Positions 1-12,019 of a stretch of 64,000 bases of DNA are shown here, piece by piece. Both the position numbers and the translations under genes were made by a program. The stretch's first letter is position 1, and each line of letters begins with the position of its first letter. Location: contig NC_061789.1 of NCBI RefSeq assembly GCF_022458985.1, positions 10,670,357 through 10,734,356 of the forward strand, written 5' to 3'. The notes under the pieces are model-generated. The model did no database searches, was not told the DNA's origin, and saw nothing but the letters and a program-made list of their open reading frames with translations. The stretch is from Mugil cephalus. Lineage: Eukaryota > Chordata > Actinopteri > Mugiliformes > Mugilidae.

Positions 1-3000
1 CCTAAAGCGGTCAGCGTCTTTTTCAAAGAGCTGATCAGGGAGTTTGGCGTCGGATACAGCGACACTGCCTGGATCTCTTCCATACTGCTGGCCATGCTTT
101 ATGGCACAGGTATGCTACTGTTTCTAATCATCATTCACATATCACCAAAAGCTCTGAAACTATGCCATATTTTAGTTTGAAATCACCCAGCTTGACTACG
201 TTGCTCTTTCTCCAGGTCCTCTGTGCAGCGTACTGGTGAACCGCTTCGGCTGCCGACCGGTGATGATGGTGGGTGGTCTCTTTGCGTCTCTGGGAATGGT
301 TCTAGCCTCATTCTCCACCAGCATCATCCACATCTACCTCTCCACTGGAGTCATTACAGGTGAGTAATACACCTACACACCTACATGCTTTATAATGGCT
401 ACTCTTTTTCGGTTTGGTAAGACATTAGCACATGTTAGCTGCTGAGTTCACTCTGATTACTCGCGGTTATGTTGCAGTAATACACCAATAGAAATGCCTG
501 TTAGATGGTTGAAGAAAATCTAAATCCTCTCTCCCCAAACATTTCCACTTGTCAAATAAGCAGCGTTCTTCTGGTGATTTCTGCAGCTTTTCAAACAACA
601 ATCTGGCATTCACACCAACTTTATGCATCCATTGGCGGGTGGTGAGGAGGTGACAAAGTGACAATCTGACTGAAAGTGTCTGGCATTAAATCCACATTTA
701 AACAATTAACACATTGGACACTTTAGTTTGTGGCCAGCTTTCATCTCGCCATCTGCACAGACGTACATTTGTTTATGGGTTTTATGGTGAGGGTTAGATC
801 CCCAAATATCTGATTCACTCTTTGGACAAGAGGTCCTCATGGACTCACACCCACCTCATGACCTCATGGGCCTTCTGAGGGTGTCTGATAAAAGTTAGTC
901 CTGTGGGCTGAGGGGACGGGCCTCTTTCATCCCTCAGATACTTGATAAGTTTGGGATCTAGTAAATTTGGAGGCCAGGTCAACATCTTTTGGTGTTAATC
1001 AGCGGTCAGTGGTTTTAATGTTGTGGCTCTTTGGTGTAAAATGTTCTTTCCTGTTTTTCCCAGGTTTGGGGCTGGCCCTGAACTTCCAGCCGTCTCTAAT
1101 TATGCTGAACCGCTACTTCAGTGAGAAGCGTCCTCTGGCCAATGGCCTTTCAGCGGCAGGGAGTCCTGTGGCCCTTTGTTGCCTCTCCCCACTGGGCCAG
1201 GCCCTTCAGTACAAGTATGGATGGAGGGGGGGCTTTCTCATCTTAGGGGGCCTTCTGCTTAACTGCTGTGTCTGCGGGGCCCTTATGAAGCCTCTGGTTG
1301 GCCCCAAGTCCCTTAAGGCCAAGGACCCGGAGCAGGACAATGACAAGGAAACAGAGAGCATAGAGAAGAAGAAGCCCAAGGCCAAACTGCTCGACTTCTC
1401 CGTCTTCAAAGACCGCGGCTTTGTCATCTACACAGTGGCCGCTTCCATCATGGTCCTGGGGCTGTTTGTGCCTCCGGTGTTTGTCGTGAGCTATGCCAAG
1501 GAGCTGGGGAATGAGGACACCAAATCTGCGCTGCTTCTCACCATCCTGGGCTTCATTGACATGTTTGCGCGGCCCGTGTGTGGCGTGATTGCCGGACTGA
1601 AATGGGTTCGGCCTCGGTGCGTCTATCTCTTCAGCTTTGCTATGATCTTCAACGGAACGACCGATCTGGTCGGCTCGCAGGTGGGTAGGAGAGATTCAAA
1701 ATGTTCAACACGTTGATGCAAAATCTAAACATGCCATTTTTGTCTTCCTTCATAAATGTTGTAATTATTCCTACAGGCCAAAGACTACCCGTCTCTGGTG
1801 GTCTTCTGTATCTTCTTTGGCATCTCCTATGGAATGGTGGGTGCGCTGCAGTTTGAGGTCCTCATGGCAATAGTTGGTACTGAGAAATTCTCCAGTGCCA
1901 TTGGCCTGGTCCTGCTCATGGAGGCCATTGCTGTGCTGGTAGGGCCACCTGGTGCAGGTCAGTAAGAACAATACACGTGTCCAACCAAAGGACACTGTCT
2001 ATTAGGGTCTTACTTCTATCCGATGTCTAAGAGTGCCCTGGATTGTGGCTTGCAGCTTTATGAGAACTGTGTATCTAAACGTCTGTGAAGGTTCTTAGTC
2101 ATCCAAGTCAGGGTATATGTCTGAAACTGGTCTCAACCACTCTTCAAATCCACTTCTTTGGTGTTTTTGGACATTCAGTTCAATGCATCCTTAGGTTCTA
2201 ACACACCTGGCACAATATACGTACAGTTTTGAAGCTAATAATGCTAGGTGTTGACCTCCCCCAAAGGTCATACTTAGGATTAAATCACGACAAAAAGCAG
2301 ATCTACACTATATTTAGACGATGACTAGCTTAACCGTTGCACAACTTCTTCTTGCGGCGATCTGCTCTCAAGAGTATCAAAGCAGGGATTGTAACAGCAA
2401 AAGAAACCACATGGTTAAACAACTTGCCTCCCTTAAAAGGGTCTCCCTACTATGTCCCCTTACAGTAACTCACACACCTCCCAGACCTCAACACCTTGAC
2501 AAACAAGCTAACTGGCTGATCCGTTTGAGGTGATTTCTGCCATTTACGTTTCCCTTTCTCATCTTTTTCCTTTCATTTCTTTCCTCTGCCTTAGGCCGGC
2601 TCCTTGATGCCACCAAGAACTACATGTACGTCTTCCTGCTGGCAGGAAGCGAGGTGGTCCTCTCAGCCGTGGTTCTGGCCACGTGCAACTTCCTGTTCAT
2701 TAAGAAGAAGCCTGCAGCGCCAGCGGACAAACTTGAGAGCCTCGCGGTGACGGATGACACCAAGGCGGAGGCGTGCGGCAAACCTGCAGACCTGAGCGAG
2801 GAGGAGGAGAAGGGAGCCAGGGAGGTGCAGGAGAAGGAGATGATGATGAAGAAGGATGCGATGAAGGAGTCAAAAGAGGAGGAGACAGACAAAGAGGAAG
2901 CAGATGAGGTCAGACCGAAGAGTGTAACCGTGGACTCACAGGAAGTGGAAAGGTTCTTGAAAGAGCCGCAGCTAAATGGTGAAATGTCCAGCAGTCCTGA

Positions 3001-3013
3001 AACATGCCTGTGA
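1..3013 (+). CDS. slc16a3: Monocarboxylate transporter 4 (3' part, N-terminus outside window)
   Basis: Proton-coupled lactate/pyruvate transporter of the plasma membrane (major facilitator family, 12 helices), mainly exporting lactate from glycolytic cells. Coding exons read as 1-109, 216-359, 1064-1680, 1777-1957 and 2595-3013, all with GT-AG borders and matching phases; 489 residues lie in the window. The first exon opens with [16 protein letters not shown], which in MCT4 follows transmembrane helix 1, so roughly 40 N-terminal residues are missing to the left. [15 protein letters not shown] and [12 protein letters not shown] are close to human MCT4. The Asp and Arg important for transport in MCT1 (helix 8) are kept in GFIDMFARP. 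The C-terminal tail after the last helix is long, acidic and lysine-rich, and ends in EVERFLKEP...SSPETCL, like the MCT4 tail (EVEHFLKAEP...PETSV), which separates it from MCT1 and MCT2. Confidence in MCT4 is high. Confidence 0.93.
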
Positions 3014-4265
3014 GAAGGGTGGGATAATTAACCAGGCAGCTGTGTGAAGAAGTGTACTAATAAGTAACTGGTTTGATGGTAATGCTTTTCCCATAAATAA
3101 GTGTCTAATCCAGGTGTTTATGTACATGTACGCTGCCTCACTGGTGCCACTGCCATATGAAAAAGTTAGTAATATTTTATCACTAGATGTTTTTAAGTGT
3201 GGCTAATAATGCATAAAACAATAGAGGTAATCGGTTAGAGCACTGCCGTGTGAGTAAGGTTTTTTATCAAAAGTTAAAATGTCTGTGCTTTTGGATGTTG
3301 CCACCAGCAAATAATGTCGAGGGATAATTTTGACAATATTCTGTCTTCTTAGCCTCAAGAAATCACATGAAAAGGAGGGGCACAGCAATAAATCAAGTTC
3401 GTCCAAATTCAACAAAGATGGATTATTAGAGGTATTATTTCCCAAATGCTCTGTATAACACCAAATACAACAAATACATGCATCATTTCCATCTCTTATA
3501 TTAATATTTGAGCTACAGTGCGCAGCCTTTTTAGGAAGTTACGAAAAAAAAAAGACATCTCTTAATGTTATCATTAAGAGAAGTACAGAATCATGTCAGG
3601 CTTATCCTTTGAAAAAAAACTAAAGACTGCTTTTTATGTCAGCTCGCTATAAAGAGTCAGAAAAAGCTCTGTTGTATGTGCAGAAACATCCCTTTTCTAT
3701 TCAGGCTTAAAATGGTGAGTGTTTGCAGTGATTAACCTTGAAAAGGATCATAATCAAAGCAGGTGATGTCTTCCCACGTGATTTTTTGCAGCCACGTTTG
3801 AGACCGTAGTTTTAGTAAGAAGAGATTTATCAGAACTAAATAGTTGCTACAATCACGGCGTTGCTTGGATAAGAAGCAGCGCCCAAACACTGTCCACGCC
3901 ATGTTGTTCTTTGTGGATTTTGACGTCTTAAAGTCAGAAGTGTGACGTTTTCAACTAAAGTCTGAAGTGATTTTGTTTGACAGTACACCGCAGTGCTGCA
4001 TCACTCGACACGACTTTTAAAAGCACTGTGCCCTGATGTTGTCAAGCTTGTGTACACTGTGTGCGCTTGTCCCCAAAGAACACTATATTCACACTAAGAG
4101 GAGACATTGTGTCTTTTTTGAGGACCAAAGTGTGTGAGAAGAGAAATGATGTAGAGATTAAAAAAGTTTGATGAAAGCCCAGTTAGCTAGATATGACAAA
4201 ATGTTTTTGCTTGATGTCTGCTTTGTATTGTCTGGACTGTGTCAGTAAAACAGAATATTAAAGGA
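3014..4265 (+). other. Probable 3' UTR of slc16a3
   Basis: No coding potential is seen here. The stretch is AT-rich and probably transcribed as the long 3' UTR of slc16a3, ending near an ATTAAA-type signal at about 4256-4261. It contains a stem-loop at 3558-3581 (see that entry). The end of the transcript is inferred. Confidence 0.45.
3558..3581 (+). other. Short perfect stem-loop in the slc16a3 3' UTR
   Basis: The arms tctcttaatg and cattaagaga pair perfectly (10 bp) around a 4-nt loop (ttat). It lies about 550 nt after the stop codon, so it would be in the mRNA. The function is unknown; it could be chance in AT-rich sequence. Confidence 0.5.
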
Positions 4266-4859
4266 TTATTATTTTTTGTTATTTAATAACTTGGCTTGTT
4301 CTTACATCTGTACATCGAATCGTATTTACTAGCAATGTTAATATTAAGCTTCTTCACCTTGCGTATTTAAACTTATTTATGTTATCAGTTGCTCTAATGA
4401 ACATGTGCAACTTTAAAAAGGTGTCCCCGAGGTCCCCTTCCGTTTTACTGTCCTTGGGCTCCTTTGTTTTGGTTTTACTCTTGTTTCAGTTCAGTCTTAT
4501 GTTTTTCATTTCCCTTGTTTCCTGGAGCAACAGACAGCTACAAGAATGTGTGAATGTGAATATAATGGGTCGTTCATTCACCAACTAAACGACTAAAGAG
4601 GCTGACCTTTTTTAAGGAGCTGGTGGAGACCAAAAATAGAGCTAAAAGTCAGTAAATACTAATAATACTTCCCTGCAGGGGCCAAATCCAAGTCTAAATA
4701 AATTATAATCAGCTGATTCAGATTCCTACATGACTAAACTCACAACTTCCAGCATGGCCGCAAATGTGTGCACGGTTATTAGCCATAAAACAACACGAAA
4801 TATAACACAGCAGCTGGGGGAGCGAGGGATCTGTAAGTATCCATGGCGATGAATAATTT

Positions 4860-4860
<1 letters not shown>

Positions 4861-4911
<51 letters not shown>

Positions 4912-4927
4912 GAGATAGAGAGATAGA
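4861..4927. repeat. (GATA)n microsatellite
   Basis: About 16 tandem units of the tetranucleotide agat/gata, with two interruptions (gagatagag) near the right end. It lies between slc16a3 and dus1l, just upstream of the presumed dus1l promoter. Confidence 0.95.
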
Positions 4928-4989
4928 TGTGTGTAAGTTGTATAAAGTAATATACGACTCACCACTCGGTGGCGATAACGCTCCGCCTG

Positions 4990-5096
4990 GCTGAAGTTTC
5001 AGGAAGTAGAGAGTTTCCGCCCGGCGCTATTTCGCTGTTACACATAGTTGGAAAGTGCTGCGCCAGGAACACTCTCCAAATCTCACAACATTACAG
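4990..5096 (+). promoter_or_regulatory. Probable dus1l promoter and noncoding exon 1
   Basis: A GC-richer patch (ccgcccggcgc near 5018) is followed by a good splice donor after ttacag (5096|gtaaaa). No start codon follows in frame with the protein. This fits a 5' UTR exon spliced to the coding exon at 5875. The transcription start is not determined. Confidence 0.45.
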
Positions 5097-5876
5097 GTAA
5101 AACAGCAAACTATCCACACATTTATGAACACGTAGAGGTGGTGAATGGCCGCAGCCGCCTGCGAGGCTGTGTCGGGAATATTATTGCGGTATTTTTTCAG
5201 TCAAACCCGCTGTGTAACTTACTGCTGAGGGGCATCATGTGCTACATGTCCACTGTAGCTACATGGTGGTTACAGCACAGCTAACTGTAACAAAGCCAGA
5301 AACTGTTGAAGGAGAGACGCTAAAAAAAAAGTTAGACGTACTAAAAGCACACACAAAAAATTAAACTGTCAACTTGGCTGTTGCTAAGGTTCACAACAGT
5401 GTGAGTGTGCACTGGACATAGTTATCAAAGTTTGTCACTCAGATACATCTAACTTTATACATGAAGAGATTTAAACAAAATATAATCAGTGGTATTTAAT
5501 GGTTAAACGAGTTATCTGTAGAAAAAAGGCAAATGACGTTAGCTTAGACAGAAGTACCGGCTGCTAGTGTGAACTTAAATAGCAAGAAAGAGAGTTTATA
5601 TTATTTTATCCTTTGTATATGAATGATATATGATATTTTGATTTAGGGTATCCATTGAAATACCTTAGAAGACTGTTTTACTTTTCTGAAATGTTTCAAT
5701 TTTTTAATGAGTTTACTGTATATGGCTCCTTGTAAGTGGTAAACAAATGCAAACATGTATTCAGACAATTAGAGCATGGCCGATCGGATTCAGTCAAGAT
5801 ATGTTTTACCTGTCATGTCACCTTTTGTTTCATGTCTTCGCTCCGACAACTGTAATGTTTGTTCTCCCCCCAAGTG

Positions 5877-8800
5877 ATGGCCAAGCTCCAGGGCTTTGAG
5901 TTCTGGAGCAAGACCCTGAAGGAGGCGCGCTTTGTGGTGGCCCCCATGGTGGATCAGAGCGAGCTGGCCTGGCGCCTGCTGAGCCGCCGACACGGCGCTC
6001 ACCTCTGCTACACCCCCATGCTGCACGCCCAGGTGTTCGTCCGCGACGCCAACTACAGGAGAGAGAACCTCTACAATGAGGTCTGTGAGGAGGACAGGCC
6101 TCTCATCACGCAGGTGAGGGCAAAACCTTTTCCTCGTAAAGCCGTAATCTACCCTTAGGGTTAGGGTTAAAGGTTAGCATCTTCAACATGGAGAACTGTG
6201 TACAGGCAAAGCTGGAAGGAATCTGGTTTTAATAATGACACATTAATCTCCCCCAGAAACCTAACATTAATATATATTGTTCCTCGTGTAAATTAAAGTG
6301 CTCTGTTGCCTGTGTGTCAGTTTTGCGCCAATGATCCGGAGGTGTTCCTTCAGGCAGCTCTGCTGGCCCAGGACTACTGCGACGCCATCGACCTCAACCT
6401 GGGCTGTCCGCAGATGATAGCTAAGAGAGGTACACAAAAGGATCTTACGTAAATGAAACCCTGAATGCCAGAAATAACTCTCACAAACCAACAAAGCGGA
6501 AGGAGAACTGACGCGTTTTTGTCGTTTACTTCAAGGACACTACGGGGTTTTCCTGCAAGATGAATGGGAGCTGCTGGAGAAAATGGGTACGTCTCGGTAG
6601 ATTGCTTTCTCTCCTTTTAGCGCGGTCGCGCCACTAAAGTTTCCCACCTTCATCTGTCAGTCAGGTTAGCCAACGAAAAGCTCTCGGTGCCAATCACGTG
6701 CAAGATCCGCGTGTTCAACGAGGTGGAAAAGACGGTCCGCTACGCCCAGATGCTGGAGAAAGCTGGGTGCCAGGTACGATCTCGGTGGCGATTCAGAAAG
6801 CGCTAGAAAACGAACGAGTTCCGCGTTTCTGAACGTGCGTCTGTTTCTCCAGCTGCTGACAGTTCACGGCAGAACCAAAGACCAGAAAGGGGCCATGACG
6901 GGCATCGCCAGCTGGGAGCACATCAAGGCAGTACGGTGAGAATCTTCACGCCCCTCAAACCTCAGTCGGATATTCTGCTAAAGCAACTATTATTTAAACC
7001 TATGTCTTTATTTTTTTATGGTGTAATTTCCCCACAGGAAGGCCGTAAATATTCCAGTGTTCGCTAACGGCAACATCCAGCACCTGAGTGATGTGGAGCG
7101 CTGCATTCAGGAAACAGGAGTGCAGGGAGTTATGAGCGCAGGTCAGTAACATCATTGTAGTTTTCGTGCGCTTGTTTCCAAACGCATCGGTGTTAATGGG
7201 AGACATCCATGTCCTAGAGGGGAACCTCCATAACCCAGCCCTGTTTGAGGGCCGCAGTCCACCAGTGTGGGAAATGGCCGAGGAGTATCTGGAGGTGGTG
7301 AAGCGCTATCCTCCCTGCACTCTGTCCTACGTGCGAGCCCACCTCTTCAAGCTCTGGCACCACACGTACGTGTCCCGAAAACAGCTTGATTTTCAAACGT
7401 TTGGTTGAGGTTATTTGTGACGTGGTGACGAAAACCTGTGTTCTGTGTCTAGGCTGCAGATCCACCAGGACCTGAGGGAGGAGTTGGCCAAGGTGAAGAA
7501 CCTAGAGGGTTTGGCGGAAGTCAGCAAACAGCTGAGGCTGCGCTGCCAGGTACAAAACAGACAAATTGCATTTTAAAGTTATTCATTTTAAAGGTTTGCC
7601 CCTGCACCTGCTTTGAGATTCAATCACAATGTGAAACAGATCGTCTCCACGTGCAGCATCCGCACAAAAGCAGTGCAGATGCTTTTAAGGTACATATCGT
7701 GTTCTAATATCAGGTGGAAATTGGACTCCGAGTTATTCATCAACATGTATGTTTCATACCAATAGCTGGATGAAAAAGACTGTAACTTCCTGGCCTGTGG
7801 TCAGCACACACACGCACAGAGATGTAGGGTAAAGTTTGCTACGGTTTAGCTCGCTAATTTATTACGGCCAAGTCAGCAAACATGTTGACGTTTCGCCCTC
7901 GTGGCTCTGATGACGGTCGCTGGGCAGCGGCTGAGTAGCCACAGCTGTGTCTTCCTGGATCAAATTCATTGGATAAGCTGATCACACTGGTCGGACCATT
8001 TAGCAAGTTTCTAAGTGTTCTGTTTTGGTGGTTAACTTCCCCTCCAGGATGAGCAATTCTGAATATTTTTTTAGTAATCGTTTGGACTGAGAAAAAAAAA
8101 AAAAAAAAATCTCTTAAAAAATTATAATAAAAATAAAATTTGTGTTGAATTATACACTGTACTTATTTAAAAATTTTAGAATTCATCCACCGGTGGAGCT
8201 TATGACCTATACTGCAGCCAGTCACCAGGGGGAGCCCTACTTATTTTTGCTTCACTTTAGACCCATTCTTTAGAGGAGTAGACACATATTTATACTCTCT
8301 GCCTCAGACAGGTCCTTGAGGATGTATTACAGTGGTTGTCTCTGTGTTCCTACAGGAGGAGATAGCCAAAGGAAAGGTTGTAGATGAGAAAGAGAGTGGT
8401 CTTCCCTTCCCACACTGGATCTGCCAGCCGTACGTCAGACCGCCGTGAGTCCCTTCCTCTTCACTTTCCTACAGTCATCACACAGCAGTGTTACTCAGCA
8501 AAATAATCCAACATCAACATTACATTACAAGTCCCAAGAACTCGAATCCTGGGGAAAAATCCTCACAAGTAAGTCACCCTGTTGTGGACTAACCCTGGTT
8601 TACAGGCCAAAGGAGCCGGTCGCCAACGGTAACAGCCAGGGGTCGGAGGTGAAGAAGACGGTGTGTCAGAAGAGGGCGCTGGAGGACTCTGACGGGACGG
8701 CTGACTCTCTCTCGAAAAACAAGCAAAAGAAGAGATCCCGCAACCCCCACAAGAACTTCTGTCCCGAGCAGAAACGTGAGTTAAACCCGGTACAGCTGTC

Positions 8801-9731
8801 AAATAAATAAGTAAAACCAGAAATCTGACGGCGTGTCCTCCTTCTCTCCTTCTGCTACAGCCAAGTACATCAAATGTGAACAGTGCGGCAACCCGAAGGT
8901 AAGTAGTCAGTTACGTGTTCATCAGAGGATCAGAAATATGGACGAATGCGCTTTTTATTGCGCTTGTTTGATATTTGTTTTCTTTTGTCCTGCAGGGAAA
9001 TAAATGCGTCTTCAACTTGTGTCGAGGCTGCTGCAAGAAGAAAGCTTTTAAAGAGGTGGCGGACTGTCCAAGTCAGTACACGCGCTCATGATGCGTCTGA
9101 TTTCTTGTGTCATCTTTATATATGAATCCAAGAAACAGTTCAATAATTTCCTCCACTGCAAGTTTACGTTTGAGGCAAATACACCGATCAGCCACAACAT
9201 TACGACCACTGACAGGAGAAGTGAATAACATCGACCATCTTGTGATAATACAATGTTTTGCTGGGGAACCGTTGGACCTGGCATTCATTCGTGTGACATG
9301 TAGCACCCACCTAGACCAGACCAGGCACCCCCCACCCCATAGCAGTGACTGCAGCCTGACGCAGACACACACAAAAAATGGTTTAGGAAGAACTCAAAAA
9401 ACACGTAAAAACATCACAAGGTGCTGACCTGGCCACAAAATTCACTAGATCCCAAATTCCTCATCCACATCATTTAAAAATACCACAATGGGTTTCAAGA
9501 GAAGCGCACGCTCAAGGGTTGAAAGAAACTGATCGGTAATAAAAAACTGTGTCTTTCGTGCAATTGACAGGTCACGGGCTAAAGTTCAAGACCAAGGCAG
9601 AGAAACGGAAAGCGGAGGAGGACGAGCAGAAGGGCGACGGGCAGACGGAGAGAAGCGGCGGCTCTCCCCAGCCTCCTCCAGATCCAAGTTCGGAGCTGCA
9701 GGAGCCGCCCAAGGCTCAGCTGGTGCTATGA
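5877..9731 (+). CDS. dus1l: tRNA-dihydrouridine(16/17) synthase, DUS1L
   Basis: Flavoenzyme that reduces uridine to dihydrouridine in the D-loop of tRNAs. Thirteen coding exons: 5877-6113, 6321-6429, 6536-6586, 6661-6773, 6853-6935, 7038-7141, 7218-7365, 7453-7549, 8356-8444, 8606-8775, 8861-8898, 8996-9071 and 9571-9731. All phases agree and give 491 aa (human about 473). The N-terminal TIM barrel carries [12 protein letters not shown] (FMN site), [16 protein letters not shown] with the catalytic Cys, TCKIRV with the conserved Lys, and TVHGRTK. A basic linker ([15 protein letters not shown]) leads to a Cys-rich C-terminal motif [12 protein letters not shown]...CRGCCKK, a likely zinc site typical of DUS1L. 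The start [11 protein letters not shown] is chosen because it aligns with human [11 protein letters not shown]; an upstream ATG at 5859 lies in the intron. No defect is seen. Confidence 0.95.
9180..9538. mobile_element. Inverted-repeat DNA element in the last dus1l intron
   Basis: It starts tacaccgatcagccacaac and ends near actgatcggtaa, giving short inverted ends. It matches, in its first roughly 60 bp and its gaccagaccaggcacc core, a second copy in cln3 intron 2 (from 44323). Shorter relatives with the same ends lie downstream of every protease copy. It is probably a non-autonomous DNA transposon; I do not assign a superfamily. Confidence 0.55.
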
Positions 9732-9862
9732 GCAGGACTGTGGCTGTCTCTGCACGCACCAACCTCTTAATCACGCCCTGAGTCGCCACGCGTCGAGTCG
9801 AGTTGAGTCGACCGGGTACAACCGCTGCTGACATGACACCCGGGAGAATTTTTTTGTCGTAC

Positions 9863-9868
9863 AATAAA
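9863..9868 (+). terminator. dus1l polyadenylation signal
   Basis: A canonical aataaa lies 132 nt after the dus1l stop codon. It is the only one close to the gene end. Confidence 0.7.
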
Positions 9869-9884
9869 AGTAGGCTCACACAAT

Positions 9885-11390
9885 ATTCCAGCCGCGTTGT
9901 GTGAACCTACTCTGATTTATTCACCTGGTGGTGGAGACTTGAAGGACAGACTGTTGTGCGTATTGGACGATAGAAAGTTGCGATCGGAAGCTGCTATGAA
10001 AGATTAGTGATTAGTCGGGACATAAGTGTAGGCACAGCTGCTAAGTAACCTCGCTGTCTTCAGGGAGAGACTGATGGTGTATTGAGTGACAGATCAAAAC
10101 TATAAAAGCGGATTTTTTAGATGGTTGATGTGGACTTCTTGGACAATAAGTAGCTGCGACTGGACTCATGAAAAATGGAAAAATAGTTCTCATCTGGGAT
10201 TTTTATCTCAGATGCTGTTTTGGGTAGAGCTGTTACCGAGTCGGCAAATGGAAAATATTCAGCAACTGAACGAAGTCATACCTGGAAACGATGGCTGCGG
10301 TCGACTTTGGGGGAGGTGGCTTGCTGTCATGGCTTACTGGGGCAGTTAAAGAAACATAGCAATTTTTAAGGAAACGCATCTAATTTTCACTCTTTCTTGG
10401 TATCATGGGTCAAAATTCCTACTGGTAAAAAAAAAGCTCCATTGTTCCTCACAGATTTGAATCCTTTTAAGGTCATGGTGTTAAGATTAGATATAAGATG
10501 CTATTTATTTTGGGGGAAAGGTTTGCCTGTACTGCATTGACTCACTGTGTGTAAGTATGTATGTGCCTTTTAATGATCAGTACCACTGCCTATCCATATA
10601 TGGACTTGAGCACATGAGAGGGCAAAAAGGGAAAGAGAGCGCTGCTCCATCTGCTGTTGACTAAGTGCATATACAGTCCAAAAGATAAAGGTAATACCCG
10701 CCTGTGTAACTTATAGGAACACTATGACATTGAAGGAAAAGGTGTCTTTTTTGTCATTGTATTATCTCGTTAGAAGCTCCATAATATGTAAAATATTTTT
10801 TTAAAGTCCCCATGAAATCATTAAGTGTTTATAGGTCACATGTCTTGATCTGGTGCATCAGTTAAATGATTTTAATGGTGTTTTAGAGACCATCAAACTC
10901 CTGGAAAAGGAGGAAGAAAATGTGATGACTCATCCTGCATTTGTGGGTGTGCACTCATTTTGCATCCAATGAAATCCCTTCTTGAGTTTTGACGTCTAAT
11001 GTGTCTCTGAGGGGCGTGGCCTCTTTTCCTCTTAGCTCAATTTTTACAAGACGCATGTTTCGTTGGGACTTTAAACTCATAAATAAAGGCATAATTATGA
11101 AAAAAGTGTCAATTGGGCTCTTTGATGACTAGCTAGCCAAAAAGACAAGATAGCTTTAACAATATTGATGAATGCTAGCATTCATCAATATTGTGCTAAG
11201 CTAGCATCACAATGTTCAGTTTCTCTAGTGAAGTTTGTTTTTTAAAGATTCTCATCTAAAAGTTGCCCAAATTCTCAAAGTAATCAATCTTTTTTTTTTT
11301 TTATTAACAAATTTTGGTCAATACGATATTTTAACTCAACCCCAGACGACTATTTGTGGCTTTAAATGTCACACCTTGTTGGATTTTCCC
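9885..11390. other. Intergenic, no gene seen
   Basis: AT-rich sequence without exons that I can recognise; the open frames are short and have no coding character. The only notable structure is a perfect 34-bp palindrome at 11160-11193. If an older protease copy once lay here (see 11395-11920) no exon of it is recognisable by eye. Confidence 0.5.
11160..11193. repeat. Perfect 34-bp palindrome
   Basis: The half caatattgatgaatgct is followed directly by its exact reverse complement with no spacer. It could extrude as a cruciform or be the remnant of two abutting inverted copies. The flanks contain further ctagc words (ctagctagcc at 11130, aagctagcat at 11198). Confidence 0.95.
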
Positions 11391-11394
11391 TGGT

Positions 11395-11920
11395 TTTACT
11401 GGTGACAACTACAATAAACATGAATATGCGTTTTGTTTTGTTTTTTAACCAAGGTGTTTTAACATTTATTTAAATGTCAGATTAGCAGCTCATGCAAGGT
11501 TTCTTTGTGGTGTTTCATAGCGAGCTGGGTCATCACTGCTAACAACATGCAAAATTAATATGTTTCTATGACAATAAAAATCAATATAAAAAACAACAAA
11601 AAAACAAGGCTGTTCATTTACAAATGTCACATGTTTACTCAGTTTTTTTGACCTTAATGAATTACATGCTATTCCATTGATCAACAGGTAAGTATAGGTA
11701 TAATAGTATAATAGTAATATAATATAGTATAATAGGTAAATATTACGTAAAAAATACTTAGTATACTTTTTTCTAATCACTGGGCATCGTCATTTTTTGT
11801 GGCCAATAGAGCAATGCACTTGTTTAATTTTTCTGGACAGAAAATATTGAACTAAAGTTCACAAAATCTGTAATATATTCTTTGATTGAATATGTTGGAT
11901 TAAAAGAATAATATCCAATG
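11395..11920. repeat. Relic of a protease-array unit boundary
   Basis: At 11398-11450 the text ggtgacaactacaataaac followed by atgaatatgcgtttt and T-rich sequence resembles the 5' flank of the protease genes (for example 19945-19990). At 11869-11920 the text tgtaatatattcttt and aaaagaataat resembles the start of the spacer between units (for example 25333-25385). Their order is the same as at a real unit boundary. Similarity is by eye and moderate, so this is a worn remnant at best. Confidence 0.4.
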
Positions 11921-12019
11921 TGCCTTGGACATTAACAAGTTGAGAAAATTAATAACAAAGTGTCTTTTTAAAAAGGTTACTCCTAAATTACATCTGAACA
12001 CATTATCCAATTGTTTTAG

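Noticed and set aside
1206-1427. Minus-strand frame inside slc16a3
   Set aside because: Antisense shadow of the large slc16a3 exon.
4861-4927. Possible CRISPR-like direct repeat
   Set aside because: Uniform tetranucleotide repeat in a eukaryotic genome; no spacers.
4726-4965. 79-aa minus-strand frame with repeated LSIYLSIY
   Set aside because: Translation of the GATA microsatellite.
10086-10349. 87-aa open frame between dus1l and the array
   Set aside because: No known domain, odd composition (rich in Trp and Ser), no promoter or splice context. Most likely chance.
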